From contig JH152741.1 of NCBI GenBank assembly GCA_000226015.1, forward strand, positions 51,934 to 115,933: a DNA stretch of 64,000 nucleotides, read 5' to 3'. The notes beneath the pieces were generated by a model. That model was given only the letters and a program-made list of their open reading frames with translations. It had not been told where the DNA came from and did no database searches. This document shows positions 36,001 to 45,520 of the stretch, one piece after another. The translations under genes and the position numbers were made by a program. Numbering within the stretch: position 1 is the stretch's first letter; each line of letters begins with the position of its first letter. The DNA comes from Mnemiopsis leidyi (Eukaryota > Ctenophora > Tentaculata > Lobata > Bolinopsidae).

Positions 36001-37051
36001 GCGACATAGAAGACACTTACCTGGACCCTATAGTAACTCTCAAAGTTATGGACGGGGATCCCGGAGTGAGCCGGGAACCGTACGGTTACGTTCACCTGAA
36101 CCTGTCCTACATGCCACGGGGGATGGTCCGGGAGGACTGGGCTATCATGGACATCATCCCGGAGTACGAGGAACCTCCTAAAGGGAAGGACGAGGTGTAC
36201 GATCCGGATGACTACACATTTGTTGGCCCTCCTAAAATATCTTTTCTTAATCTCTACAAGGCGAAGAAGACGTTGGGTAAGCCGATTGAATTGTGTGCTG
36301 TGCTGCACGAACGCTGTACAAATAAAGCGATATCATGATTCAAATCCCCTATAGTCACCATTTTTATGTTGTGTCGAGTCTTTCTTCTTCTCTTCCTGAT
36401 CTCTCAAAGTAACATTATATTCAGGATGGTGGCCACTTTACAAGAAAGATGGTGACTACCTGGTCAAAACGGGGAACATAAGGATGGAACTAGAAGTAAT
36501 GAACAAGGAACAATCAGAAAAGAGACCTGCTGGATTTGGAAGGAATGAACCAAACTCAAACCCTGTAATCCCTGAGCCGATGTTAGTATCCTCCATATCT
36601 TGAACTAGTTTTAGTACTTCATACTACACACCAAGATGAAATAAAGTCTTTTGAATAATAACACAAGAGTGTAAAACATTACTTTCCACAGCCGAGTAAA
36701 AACGGAGTTTAAAGGTCTGCAAGCAAAGCTGGCTACCCTGAAGTTTATATGGAAGTCTCCCAACAGATGCAAGTTTATCATTGCAATCATACTCCAGCTG
36801 GTCGGCTTCATATTTGGAGCTTTGCTCTGGAACGCGCCGGTGAGTGCTTATTTGTGGTATGATGTTTAAATATTGCAATTCAACCAGCAAGGGGCATACT
36901 TCTTCCTGAAGCAAGATATGTTATATTAGTACTAATAACTTTTTATTATCAACCTAAATATACTATATATATATCGTAAAATTGAATTAGTGTCATATTA
37001 AAAATGCCTTTTCTCGTTCAGAGTTCCTTGACAGCGAGTCTTGCTGGATAG
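18083..37051 (+). CDS. Dysferlin/myoferlin-type ferlin (type I, DysF-containing)
   Basis: A tail-anchored multi-C2 protein that drives Ca2+-dependent membrane fusion and repair. The 39-exon model is in phase throughout: 2007 residues plus TAG, the normal ferlin size. Approximate domains: C2A 1-137; C2B 137-260; FerI 260-320; C2C 325-475; FerA/FerB 586-790; DysF 764-1022 (CFGWFG, KGWEWGEDW, RRRLWLRERV, GGWDYAKTF); C2D 1023-1160; C2E 1196-1340; C2F 1457-1580; C2G 1703-1896; TM helix about 1976-1995, with a 12-residue outer tail. DysF makes it type I. C2A seems to lack the usual Ca2+-binding aspartates. The ATG opens C2A directly. Exons: 18083-18175, 18357-18473, 19428-19559, 19840-19907, 20287-20470, 20804-20948, 21084-21190, 21393-21567, 22466-22566, 22694-22762, 22889-23021, 23196-23296, 23703-23822, 23976-24186, 24733-24860, 25125-25195, 26180-26346, 26560-26726, 27212-27418, 27670-27749, 27944-28155, 30042-30172, 30316-30462, 30636-30681, 31073-31210, 31370-31452, 31690-31833, 32069-32176, 32346-32787, 32971-33091, 33487-33708, 34022-34390, 34703-34936, 35262-35394, 35550-35750, 35895-36276, 36425-36581, 36692-36839, 37022-37051. 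Least certain: the exon 23/24 junction (30462 or 30474; acceptor 30635 weak). Confidence 0.92.
18531..18551. repeat. Poly(G) run of 21
   Basis: Uninterrupted G21 in a ferlin intron on the coding strand; length may be affected by sequencing. Confidence 0.8.
21844..22041. repeat. ATGCA/ATGCG pentamer satellite
   Basis: About 195 bp of five-base units GCAAT/GCGAT in the ferlin intron after exon 8. It is preceded by two copies of a 34-base sequence (ATGATACAATGCATGG…). All frames of both strands are open here purely because of the repeat. Confidence 0.9.
24299..24732. repeat. 13-bp minisatellite ending at a 3' splice site
   Basis: More than 30 units of AACAGTAACTATGT with variants. The last unit, ACTATGTTACAG, supplies the acceptor AG of ferlin exon 15 (starts 24733). 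Each unit has an ACAG that could compete as acceptor. Confidence 0.9.
27061..27256. repeat. 66-bp triplication of a 3' splice site and exon head
   Basis: Three near-identical 66-bp copies start at 27061, 27127 and 27193. Each contains a pyrimidine tract, the acceptor CTCTCCCCAG and the first 14 codons of ferlin exon 19. Possible exon starts are 27080, 27146 and 27212. Because 66 bp is 22 codons without a stop, all three acceptors keep the frame and would add 44, 22 or 0 residues. Confidence 0.92.
28385..30033. repeat. Palindromic CACGTGTTAACACGTG satellite with a duplicated insert
   Basis: Units of about 32 bp built on CACGTGTTAACACGTGTTAA plus TGTTATAACTTAT run 28385-29108 and 29727-30033. 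Unrelated segments interrupt it. One (28574-28700) is short. The other, about 315 bp, appears on both sides of an 11-N assembly gap: the stretch 29264-29421 is repeated at 29433-29590, and that at 29116-29263 recurs at 29590-29728. The array fills the intron before ferlin exon 22, whose acceptor CCCCCCCAG follows at once. The copy number in the assembly is uncertain. Confidence 0.88.
29422..29432. other. Assembly gap (11 N)
   Basis: Run of N inside the satellite, flanked by a long direct repeat; likely a collapsed or misjoined array. Confidence 0.95.
30682..31020. repeat. 38-bp minisatellite starting at a 5' splice site
   Basis: Units of GGTTACCTTGGTAACCAAGC followed by ACTGGAGGTTTAAATACA, about nine copies (some shortened to about 30 bp). 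A diverged first unit, ACCAAGGTAACGTGGC…TGGAGGTTTAAGTACAGG, overlaps the end of ferlin exon 24 and its donor, so the array seems to have grown from the exon-intron junction. Core is palindromic. Confidence 0.85.
33733..33917. mobile_element. Short pogo/Tigger-like MITE
   Basis: A 185-bp relative of the 1749-2378 element. It has ACCTCGATTTACCG at the left, its inverse ending TTTACTG at the right, TA flanks, and the same TCTATTTACCG subterminal repeats. Inserted 24 bp after the donor of ferlin exon 31. Confidence 0.75.
34531..34641. repeat. 33-bp inverted repeat (small MITE-like)
   Basis: Arms 34531-34563 and 34609-34641 match as reverse complements with about two mismatches (TTGATTTTCTCTGTA core), spacer 45 bp. 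In the intron just upstream of ferlin exon 33. Confidence 0.75.
35164..35232. repeat. 22-bp perfect inverted repeat
   Basis: Arms 35164-35185 and 35211-35232 are exact reverse complements (AAGGTTATAAATGGTAAATT core) around 25 bp. A direct repeat CTTACGAATATT lies in and beside it. In the ferlin intron before exon 34. Confidence 0.8.
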
Positions 37052-37157
37052 AAGAAGATACTCTGAAGATATAGAAGAAGAAACACTGAAGATATAGAAG
37101 AAGAAACACTGAAGATATAGAAGAAGAAACACTGAAGATATAGAAGAAGAAACACTG
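37051..37157. repeat. 23-bp tandem repeat in the ferlin 3' untranslated region
   Basis: Four copies of GAAGATATAGAAGAAGAAACACT start right at the ferlin stop codon. Confidence 0.85.
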
Positions 37158-39042
37158 ACACAACCTGAATACCACCATGAAGTGAACCCGAATAAGCGTT
37201 GTACTCATGTCAATCAGCTAAGTCGTTCTGTTGGTCCAAATATTTGTAAAATCAGTACACTTGACCTAGAACAATGGGCTTACCGTTTTGCTAAAAGTTG
37301 GTTGTGTTACATTATCTTTTGCGTAAAACTAGTGCATGTACTGCCGTTTTGTTAGTTAAGCAAAGATTTTGCAACAAAATGTTGAGAAATTTCACATAGT
37401 TTGCGGCTGTTGACAGCTTCAGGGATCACGAAAGTATATGTGCTTTATTAATGTGTAATCTGCTAGACAAGCACTGATTTGAAATTAAAACCAGAAAGGA
37501 GTTGTGATATTTTGTCGTTAAACATCGGAAAATTATCTAATGCCGCTTTTCGAAAAAAAAAAATGGTCTGCATTTGTAGCATAGCCATAGCCGTATAGGT
37601 GCCAAGCGACTTTCTAAAGTTGTCACGCACAATATTTTCTCATTCTAAAGAATAAAAAACCATCTTTTCCGATTGATGATGTAAAAAGTCTCGTACAGAA
37701 TCAAAATGCTGCAAGATTATTTGCATCCAATCAGTAACCATGTTTATATGCAAAATTTTACCGTACTTAGTTTAATTGTTATCCAAATATGTAAGCTAAT
37801 TGGCTGAGCAGTTATAAAAATAATTGGTTCTTAACAACGATTTCCTATTAGAGTGTTTTTTCTAATTTCTTAACCACTAATGTCATAGCATGTACAATCC
37901 TTGATTTTTTCGCGTTGCACAATTTAATTATACTTAACTTATCTCTTCTTTTTGCTCAAGGTGCTGGGTGAAGTAAATTTTCCGCCCTTTCTCACATTTT
38001 TTTCATTTTTCGCAAGTCCGGCAACCTGGCATAATAGCTGGTTTGAATTTGTTTTCAACAAAGCAATAAGAAGGTACGATTGAGCTTGATTATTTATGCC
38101 GAAACCCTTTAATCTATATCGTTCAACTGCAGTGGTATTACTTTGCCAATTTTTCAGTAAAATTGATATAGTAATATCAATATATATTTACAATAGGAAT
38201 ACCATTAATACCTGCAGTGGCATCCCTTGTGGTTGATATTTTTACATGAAAAAAAAGAAACTTTACACTTGATTACAATCCCGTTCAAGCCAATTTTCTG
38301 TGAAATCGAACAAAGTTAAAATTTCAGCATTGTTAGGTCTTCTTGGGCCCTAGAGTCCCAATGTAGGTAATTTTAAATGTAATTCGCTCACTTTTTTGTT
38401 GACAGAAGTGTTTGATTGGGTGACAAGAAAAATGTCACGTAAATATCTCAACTTGTAAAAATTGGAAGAGGAAAAGTTAGATCACGCATTTCTACTGGCT
38501 TAGCCTCTGTAAGGAATCATTTCCCAGATAATAAATTTAAGTCAAAATAACGTAGCTAGTTGTCAATAAAGAATAGTTCTATGGACTTACAGCAAAAATT
38601 GGAGCAGGATATCTTGAGATATGACTTAACTTTGTCGGCCAATTAGGTTGCTATTTCAGCAACGACAAGCACACATAATGACGTCATCAAAATACGGCCA
38701 TAATCCATATGTCGCCAAACCGAATGGAAACAAAAATCAAAGAACTGATAACTCGAACTGAGGTCTGTCTGCCGACAAATTAACAGGCGCCTCTATATGC
38801 TTCGACCCTCAGGGCCCCTTCCTTGTTATTGGTGGGGAGATGGCACGTGACAGTAGATGTGGTTACCTATTGGTATAACGGTTTGGATAAGTGAACAATT
38901 GTGCAAAATTGAGCCTTATGTGGACTTAACTAGTAAAACACGTGATTTGGCTTTTCCTCATTCAAATCTTGAGAGCTTGAGATATTGACTTGGCATTTTT
39001 CATGTTATCGCAGCTATTATTAACATCGCAGTTGAATAAAAC
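37158..39042. other. Intergenic region after the ferlin gene
   Basis: AT-rich; no open frame with coding character. A weak inverted pair around 38142-38218 (CTGCAGTGGTATTA and TAATACCTGCAG) is the only structure I noticed. Confidence 0.45.
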
Positions 39043-39209
39043 AGTAATACCACTATTGGTTTTGCAATTACCATACGTAATTTCACTCGCAAGCTCGTGA
39101 AATAACTCAAATAAATACACTCGCAAGCTCGTGAATTTATTGCATGAATACCACTCGCAAGCTCGTGGTATTAATATGGTAATTGCACTACCAATAGTGG
39201 TAATACCGT
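39043..39209. repeat. Triple-hairpin inverted element with identical loops
   Basis: The outer arms 39043-39075 and 39176-39209 are inverted repeats (ACCACTATTGG…GCAATTACCATA). Inside are three hairpins sharing the same ten-base loop TCGCAAGCTC at 39087-39096, 39121-39130 and 39155-39164. The stems differ but each is complementary: ATTTCAC/GTGAAAT, AATAAATACAC/GTGAATTTATT (one mismatch) and AATACCAC/GTGGTATT. It ends about 60 bp upstream of the 1604-residue reading frame. Confidence 0.8.
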
Positions 39210-39272
39210 ATATAATAACAACCATGATATTATTTTTGCTAGGAACATTGGGATGGAACTCAAACCTTACAA

Positions 39273-42200
39273 ATGTTCCACGGAAAATTAAACACAGGGA
39301 GTCCATCGACAACACCTCATCATCTCGATGTAATCAACACCCAAAGAGGACAATCGTCATTCATCTGGAACCAGAAGCAGAATACCGGTCTTATGAATAT
39401 CAATAATTCTCCCCTAAATGACCTACAACATCACACTTTTGTCAAGCAGAACCCGATGTATTTTCAGAAGGTTCTTCACTCACCTATCCAGCAGAACCGA
39501 AACAGTGCAACATCGTACCTCACTTCCAGTTCCCCTGCCGGGCAGTCACGAGGGCAGGGCACCAGGAGGACAATGATATACTATCCAAAACATCTAAAAA
39601 CCGGGGCATTTCGATCAGGTTCTGGTCAACAGCACCAGCAGTTGATGGAAAGGATGGGGTCTAGTAGTGTTCAAAGTCAAACAAGCAAACTACTTATCCC
39701 TAAAGATACGGTCGATCGTGGTCACACAACTTTAGGCTCAGCTGTTAAGCACAATAATGGTAATATAGCTTATCAGAGTCTTCGTCAACCGACTAAGGTT
39801 GCACCTTTTCTGTCAGGTTTCAATGAGCACAGTCTAGCAAGTCAATCTACTTATCTGCAATCCAGTAACCATCTAATAGCTCAGGGGCCATCAGTTTTTG
39901 GTACAAATTATAGTCATGAAATGTCACAAAAGCATCATAAAGACCCCATAAAAGCCGATCATTTAGGTCATCCAACTCTTCATGCCCGACAATTTCAGCA
40001 TCTCGATATTAAGAGCAATACGACTGGTATAAATTCCAATTGGATTCATTCAAAAGAAGGAAGTTCATACCATGGCCATAACTCCTCTTCCTCAACACAT
40101 GTTCATACGAGCCAATCGGCTATCGAAGTCCAACAGGTCAAGCCAGTAAGCTCAAATAATCCAGACAGATCACGAACCGGCCACTCATCGCAACCAACAA
40201 TATACCAGCATAGCCAACATTCAACTCAGAAAACTGCTACGGAAATCTATAACCCTGATAGCAGAAATAGGAAGTTTGACTCCAAGAGCTCATTCCAGCA
40301 TCAACATAAATACAATGTCGCCAATAATTTAGAGCAGATCAGGGTCCCTGTTGATGTAATCAAGTCTGCATATTTTGGGGATTCGAAAGAGAAGCCAAGG
40401 CATGATCCAAGTACATGTCCCAGGTGTATACTTCGTTCAAAAGCAAGTATCGAGATCTCAGCGACTGACGTGTCTACACACATGGTAAAAAGTGAGGAAA
40501 CGATGGTAGGGAAGACTAAGACGAGAGATAAAACACGAGTCAATACATTAAGCTGTGGATGTATGCCAAATCAGTGTAATTGTGTAATAGCAACCAACAG
40601 AGTACGAAACTGTAGCTGCATTTCTATTTCCAGTTGTCGCCACACAAATGCTGGTATCATTGTCGAAACATCGACAAGCAGATTGGAAATAGGAAGACGA
40701 GATAGTAACATATGGAAAAATGAAACTCCTGCCTCCAACAACACTCGTCGTCGCAGCCGGACTAGAAGTCGGAGCTGCAAATGCGCACCCCTACCCTGCA
40801 CCTGCACCAAAGTTTCTATGAGAGTTCGAAACTGCAGCTGTTTGTCCCTGTCAAAGTGTAAACATGCCATCAATGTCCGCACTATTAGTCCTGCCGAACA
40901 CACTGAAGTGAATAAGACTGATAATGACAGCGTAACCATATCCTTTAATGAAGGAATTTGCCCCTGCATTGCTGAGCCGTGTCTTTGCGGAACCACAAGC
41001 AATCTTAACCTTAGGACACAAGATATTGTGGTTCTTTTATCACCTCAGCAAGTTCCTAAAGGTCAGGACAGCATCAACCAGGGAGAATATGATGAGTTAA
41101 ACTCCCAGAAAATCACTAGGGTCATCAACAAAAATGATTTGATGAGTGACACAGGCCATGTCACTTACGAGGAACATCTAATTGTTCCTACTATTACCAA
41201 TCCCGTTTCAGAGGATCAGAGCCTCAACAGTGGCCCACAGGAACGACAGCGACAAGTTTCTTTCAATGAAAACGTCGAATCCAAGGTATTTGCAGATATC
41301 GAACCAAAATTTCCTCGAGAATCAAACAAGTATGAGGTTGAAATTAGCCAAGGTTCTTCTAAGGAATCGATATCGGGAAAAGGGTGCATGCTACTAGAAG
41401 ATGGCGCCAAGGTTAAATCTCAGGGCGAAAATGTGGTCGTTAATGTCATCATCAATCGCAAGACGTCATTTGAAGGTGCCGACAAGTTGGAGGAAGCCAA
41501 TGCATTTCGTCTAACTAATAAAAATGAACACACTGCTCCAGAAGATGATGAAACCATTAGCCACCATTGCCACCAATTGGCTTCTTTGCAATCTGGGAAT
41601 AACTCTCAAAATGTTTCCGTATTTGGTGGTTCAGAGATGAGCAGAAAACTCGAGGACCACAATGACTCTGCCAGAGATCACTCAAGTTCTTCCCACTTAC
41701 CCGAATGTTCCTTCTCAAGAAAATCAGAAGTTGAAAATGTTCTTGTGGAGGTGAGTGTCAACAGCCAGAATGTCGAGTTGGATTGCAATGACATGACAAA
41801 AAACCAAGACGACAAAGACTGTAAAGAAGAAATTCAACCCGACAAAATAGCACTTCTTCACGAGCAAGCAAGTCATTATCAATGTACAAAGGCGTCACCA
41901 TCGAGTTCTGAGAAGACTATGAACAAAATTACGGAGAACAGCACAGAATCCGAACAATTTTCTCGAAATTCTAGATCGGATTCTCATCATCAAGTTTCTC
42001 TGCTAGGGGATGAACATTCTCACAAGACCGCTGAAATAGCAAAATTAGAACCGCATAACAGTTACAATTCAGCTGGCGAGGAGGCGAAAAGGTGGGGCTC
42101 AAGTCATCATGAAACAAATAGCTTTTTACCCTCTGAGAAATTGACCAATCGAAACGATTCTTCTAACTCTAGTGCTGAGAAAGAACCTTCCGCTTTCAGT

Positions 42201-44087
42201 CAACACAAAACAGGCAATTCTTCAGTTTCTTCAGTTACTTCTGCATCTAAGACCTCTACAGATAATCCCAAGAATAACACTTCTCTCACTGCTTCGAGGA
42301 CTTGTAGTGGCAAATCTACTCAAGAAAGTTTCTCCAACCAGTCAAATTTGACTGAAAGTGCGAGAACTTCAAAATTAAGTTCCTCAAGTAGCCAAACAAC
42401 TTCAAAATCAAGGTCTTCAAACAACCACACAACTTCAAAATCAAGTTCTTCAAACAGCGAAACAACTTTAAAATCAATTTCTTCAAACGGCCAAACAACT
42501 TCAAAATCAAGTTCTTCAAGCAGCCAAACAACTTTAAAATCAAGTTCTTCAAACAGCCAAACAACTTCAAAATCAAGTTCTTCAAATAGCCAAACGACAA
42601 AATTATTTTCTCCATCAGACAACCTAGAGACTCAAGGATCTAACTTTACCTCACATACTGCAGTAATAGTATCTACAAAGACATCTCTGCAGTGTGGAAT
42701 TGACTTAATTATAAATGAACAAGAATTAGAAAATAAACCATGCCCTCAGCCTTATCAGCCCACACAGTCGAATTACCAAGATGCAAGAGTCCCCGAAATT
42801 TCAAGAACTCAGAGAGTATTTCCAAATAAGCCTTTAGACAGTTATGGAATCTGTTTCCCTCATCCCACCATGAATTATGGAACAGCTGAGGTTGTAACGG
42901 TGGGCCTTAATCCGTCCAATGAAACCCAGCTTCAATCATCTTCGGATGACCCTGATATACCGTCTCCACAGCCTCGCCCAACAGATATTTCGTTTGAAGA
43001 AGAGTCCTTGGCTGAAGTTCCCACTGAAACCATCAAGGTGGAACTTAGTAACTACCCTATGTTCCATCCTATAAATCCATTTAAGGAGCCAAATCCGGAA
43101 TTAGACAGCACACAGAAACAAGGTCCGCAAAACATGAGATTTCCTCAAAATCCGATAAACACCGACATTCAACATACAGATACTGGAGTGAACGCCGACA
43201 TGGCGACGCTATGCAACCCAAATAATAGCGTTATACACGACCATGAAACAGACTCACAGACTAGCACTAATAAAAACTATCAAGATGAAGTGGTTGTCCG
43301 AGATTTAACGACAATTCCATCGGCTCAAATCTCAATTGATGCTGACGTTAACGAGGAGGTGCTACTTTCACGAGATCCTGACTGTGATTCTAATAAAGCA
43401 GCACCAATTTTATTACCCAAAAATCCTGGTGCTTTCATCTCTACACATACCCCGAAAGATCTTGATATTATCAACCCAGATTGTAGAGAAATCGATCGCA
43501 AGGTACAGTTCTCTGGTGCAGACATTGTCCTAGGGACCAATCACAGTGATCTAGCTGGAGAGCATGCTTTAGTAGAGCATTTGTACAATGGTTGCATGTG
43601 CACGACTTGGGCTGCTAATCATACTCAGACACTTTTTACTGGACAGTTGTGTCATAACAGCATTAACGCACAACGCTCCTGCTTTCATGGTTCTGGAGAG
43701 TTTTGTTCTTGTCAAATAGAGAGATGCGAATGTGACCCTTACTGTGACTGCGCTGGATCCTTGGCTCAATCAGGACCTGCCACAGACTGCTTAAACTGCT
43801 CGACGTGCCCTGAAAGTGACGTCTGTAGGTGCAGGGAAGGGCACTGCACCTGCCTCCGAACACTTTCCAGACTGTCTTTCAGCGAGTGTTACAGTGAGTG
43901 TTACAGCTCGCTTCACACATGTGGGGACCACTCTACAGTGTACTCGGTTCAGTCTGGTCATTGGAGAAAGAAAGGTGCACTGAGCCGTGTATTTGCTTTT
44001 AGCTTTAAATCTAAAAAACTGTTCTCTCTTGGACTGTCAAAACCAAAGTCGCATGGACCTAGGTTACGGAGAAGGTCTTACTTTTGA
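39273..44087 (+). CDS. Large intronless protein with five CxC-x4-CxC motifs, unknown family
   Basis: A single 4815-bp reading frame, 1604 residues, rich in Ser, Asn, Gln and His; no signal peptide or membrane segment, so probably intracellular. Five copies of C-x-C-x4-C-x-C stand at about residues 428 (CGCMPNQCNC), 502 (CKCAPLPCTC), 563 (CPCIAEPCLC), 1478 (CSCQIERCEC) and 1518 (CRCREGHCTC). The first two are each followed by VRNCSCxSxSxC. Metal binding is a plausible role. Residues about 1030-1110 are an 11-residue repeat of the type SKSSSSNSQTT. The C-terminus is basic. The frame continues upstream to a possible acceptor TTTTTGCTAG at 39233-39242, so an upstream exon could supply the real start. 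I do not recognise the family. Confidence 0.75.
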   Translation: MFHGKLNTGSPSTTPHHLDVINTQRGQSSFIWNQKQNTGLMNINNSPLNDLQHHTFVKQNPMYFQKVLHSPIQQNRNSATSYLTSSSPAGQSRGQGTRRTMIYYPKHLKTGAFRSGSGQQHQQLMERMGSSSVQSQTSKLLIPKDTVDRGHTTLGSAVKHNNGNIAYQSLRQPTKVAPFLSGFNEHSLASQSTYLQSSNHLIAQGPSVFGTNYSHEMSQKHHKDPIKADHLGHPTLHARQFQHLDIKSNTTGINSNWIHSKEGSSYHGHNSSSSTHVHTSQSAIEVQQVKPVSSNNPDRSRTGHSSQPTIYQHSQHSTQKTATEIYNPDSRNRKFDSKSSFQHQHKYNVANNLEQIRVPVDVIKSAYFGDSKEKPRHDPSTCPRCILRSKASIEISATDVSTHMVKSEETMVGKTKTRDKTRVNTLSCGCMPNQCNCVIATNRVRNCSCISISSCRHTNAGIIVETSTSRLEIGRRDSNIWKNETPASNNTRRRSRTRSRSCKCAPLPCTCTKVSMRVRNCSCLSLSKCKHAINVRTISPAEHTEVNKTDNDSVTISFNEGICPCIAEPCLCGTTSNLNLRTQDIVVLLSPQQVPKGQDSINQGEYDELNSQKITRVINKNDLMSDTGHVTYEEHLIVPTITNPVSEDQSLNSGPQERQRQVSFNENVESKVFADIEPKFPRESNKYEVEISQGSSKESISGKGCMLLEDGAKVKSQGENVVVNVIINRKTSFEGADKLEEANAFRLTNKNEHTAPEDDETISHHCHQLASLQSGNNSQNVSVFGGSEMSRKLEDHNDSARDHSSSSHLPECSFSRKSEVENVLVEVSVNSQNVELDCNDMTKNQDDKDCKEEIQPDKIALLHEQASHYQCTKASPSSSEKTMNKITENSTESEQFSRNSRSDSHHQVSLLGDEHSHKTAEIAKLEPHNSYNSAGEEAKRWGSSHHETNSFLPSEKLTNRNDSSNSSAEKEPSAFSQHKTGNSSVSSVTSASKTSTDNPKNNTSLTASRTCSGKSTQESFSNQSNLTESARTSKLSSSSSQTTSKSRSSNNHTTSKSSSSNSETTLKSISSNGQTTSKSSSSSSQTTLKSSSSNSQTTSKSSSSNSQTTKLFSPSDNLETQGSNFTSHTAVIVSTKTSLQCGIDLIINEQELENKPCPQPYQPTQSNYQDARVPEISRTQRVFPNKPLDSYGICFPHPTMNYGTAEVVTVGLNPSNETQLQSSSDDPDIPSPQPRPTDISFEEESLAEVPTETIKVELSNYPMFHPINPFKEPNPELDSTQKQGPQNMRFPQNPINTDIQHTDTGVNADMATLCNPNNSVIHDHETDSQTSTNKNYQDEVVVRDLTTIPSAQISIDADVNEEVLLSRDPDCDSNKAAPILLPKNPGAFISTHTPKDLDIINPDCREIDRKVQFSGADIVLGTNHSDLAGEHALVEHLYNGCMCTTWAANHTQTLFTGQLCHNSINAQRSCFHGSGEFCSCQIERCECDPYCDCAGSLAQSGPATDCLNCSTCPESDVCRCREGHCTCLRTLSRLSFSECYSECYSSLHTCGDHSTVYSVQSGHWRKKGALSRVFAFSFKSKKLFSLGLSKPKSHGPRLRRRSYF

Positions 44088-44497
44088 AACCTTAGTATCA
44101 TAGGACAAATTGTTGGTTAGCTTTTTTACCACTAGCTTTTTTCGATATTGATCAACGAGGTTTTGAATTTGTAATCTACACTTTTTAGCAGATAGGCTCA
44201 GTAAAGTTGTCCAGCTTTGAGACTACCTTATGATTCGATTTAATTTGAAACAAACGCCACACCTTAAGCGATACATATGGTCGTGTCGTTAAATGTTGTG
44301 ACCCTGATCCACAAGATAGTGGAGACAATGGATCAAATTGAGGTATACTATAATTATAGGCTTATTAGGCGGAAAAGTGTTTATATTGAGTACTAATTTG
44401 AATAAAACAAACATATCATGTGAGTCTTATTGTCTTAACTTCTCCTTATGCTAGAGCTATCTACTAAACTGAAAGCAAAGGTTTGAAGTGTTGAATT

Positions 44498-44770
44498 TTA
44501 CCATTTATTTGCATCGCCAAATGCACCTCTTCTCACAAAAACCCAAGAGATCCATGACATGGGGTCACTTTTTAATGGCTCACATTTCACAGCAATGTCA
44601 CTAATACTTTGTGAACACGTATCCCCATGAGACAGATTGTGCAGTGAGATGACATCACCGTAGTCCGTACTATGTCCTAGATTCGAAGGATCCCAGTAGT
44701 CGGCCACCGTGAACATCTGACGGAAACATGGTATAGATAAGTTGTCACTCTTGACACCTTTTTCTATCAT
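44498..44770 (-). CDS. Possible terminal exon, unknown
   Basis: A minus-strand frame ending in TAA with varied, protein-like composition (CFRQMFTVADYWDPSN, GDTCSQSISDIAVKCEPL). It stays open upstream to about 44860, where the minisatellite closes it. The spacing of cysteines is faintly like extracellular beta-sheet proteins, but I cannot name a family. It could be the 3' exon of a gene broken by, or continuing through, the repeat array. Confidence 0.3.
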   Translation of the reverse strand: MIEKGVKSDNLSIPCFRQMFTVADYWDPSNLGHSTDYGDVISLHNLSHGDTCSQSISDIAVKCEPLKSDPMSWISWVFVRRGAFGDANKW

Positions 44771-44847
44771 GCTGTAGTTTCCAACACGAGATTGTTGGAG
44801 CTCTCTAGAGTTACATTTAACAAAGCTATATCGATACCTTTTAATCC

Positions 44848-44995
44848 TTGTTATCCTGTAATCATTGTTATCCTGTAATCATTGTTATCCTGTAATCCTT
44901 GTAATCATTGTTATCCTGTAATCCTTGTAATCCTTGTAATCCTTGTAATCCTTGTAATCCTTGTAATCCTTGTGATCCTTGTAATCCTTGTTTAA
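44848..44995. repeat. Minisatellite of TTGTAATCC / TTGTTATCCTG units
   Basis: Nine- to nineteen-base units, about 12 copies. Confidence 0.85.
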
Positions 44996-45520
44996 CCTAT
45001 GTTATCCTGATTAATTTTGTGTATGATCCTGTTTGAGTGTTGGATCCAGTGCATCTTCAGTTAAACCTACACAGAGTTAACCCCACCATTCTTGTTAGTG
45101 CATGCAGCATTTTACACAATCCTCAGAGCCATATTCAAACTAGTCATTCGCAAATTCATGCTTTCCCAATCGTTTATACTGAATTTTTATGCTTAATTCA
45201 TCCTTAATTTATGATTGACTGATAACTAGGGAAATAGGGAATTAAGTGGGACCGATGGTAGTAATTGGATGTTTAGATAAATGATGAAAATCTGTAAGCC
45301 AACTTACAAATTTGTATTCTATATGATTATATCACTTGCGTGATTGGGTTCACTTCGTAAGGTAACTGCGGTCGTAGTTTAATACCGATTGCATTGAATC
45401 ACAAATTACTAATGCAATTTCATTTGTTAGTTTACTGAATTAGATCTGTATCTGCTCCTGTATCTGATATCCTCCTTAGCCTGGTTGAGGTTCCTCTAAA
45501 TCAGAGTTAATGATACCAGG

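Noticed and set aside
42316-42622. Two antisense Leu/Phe-rich frames with membrane-like repeats
   Set aside because: Reverse of the Ser/Lys/Thr repeat in the 1604-residue gene.
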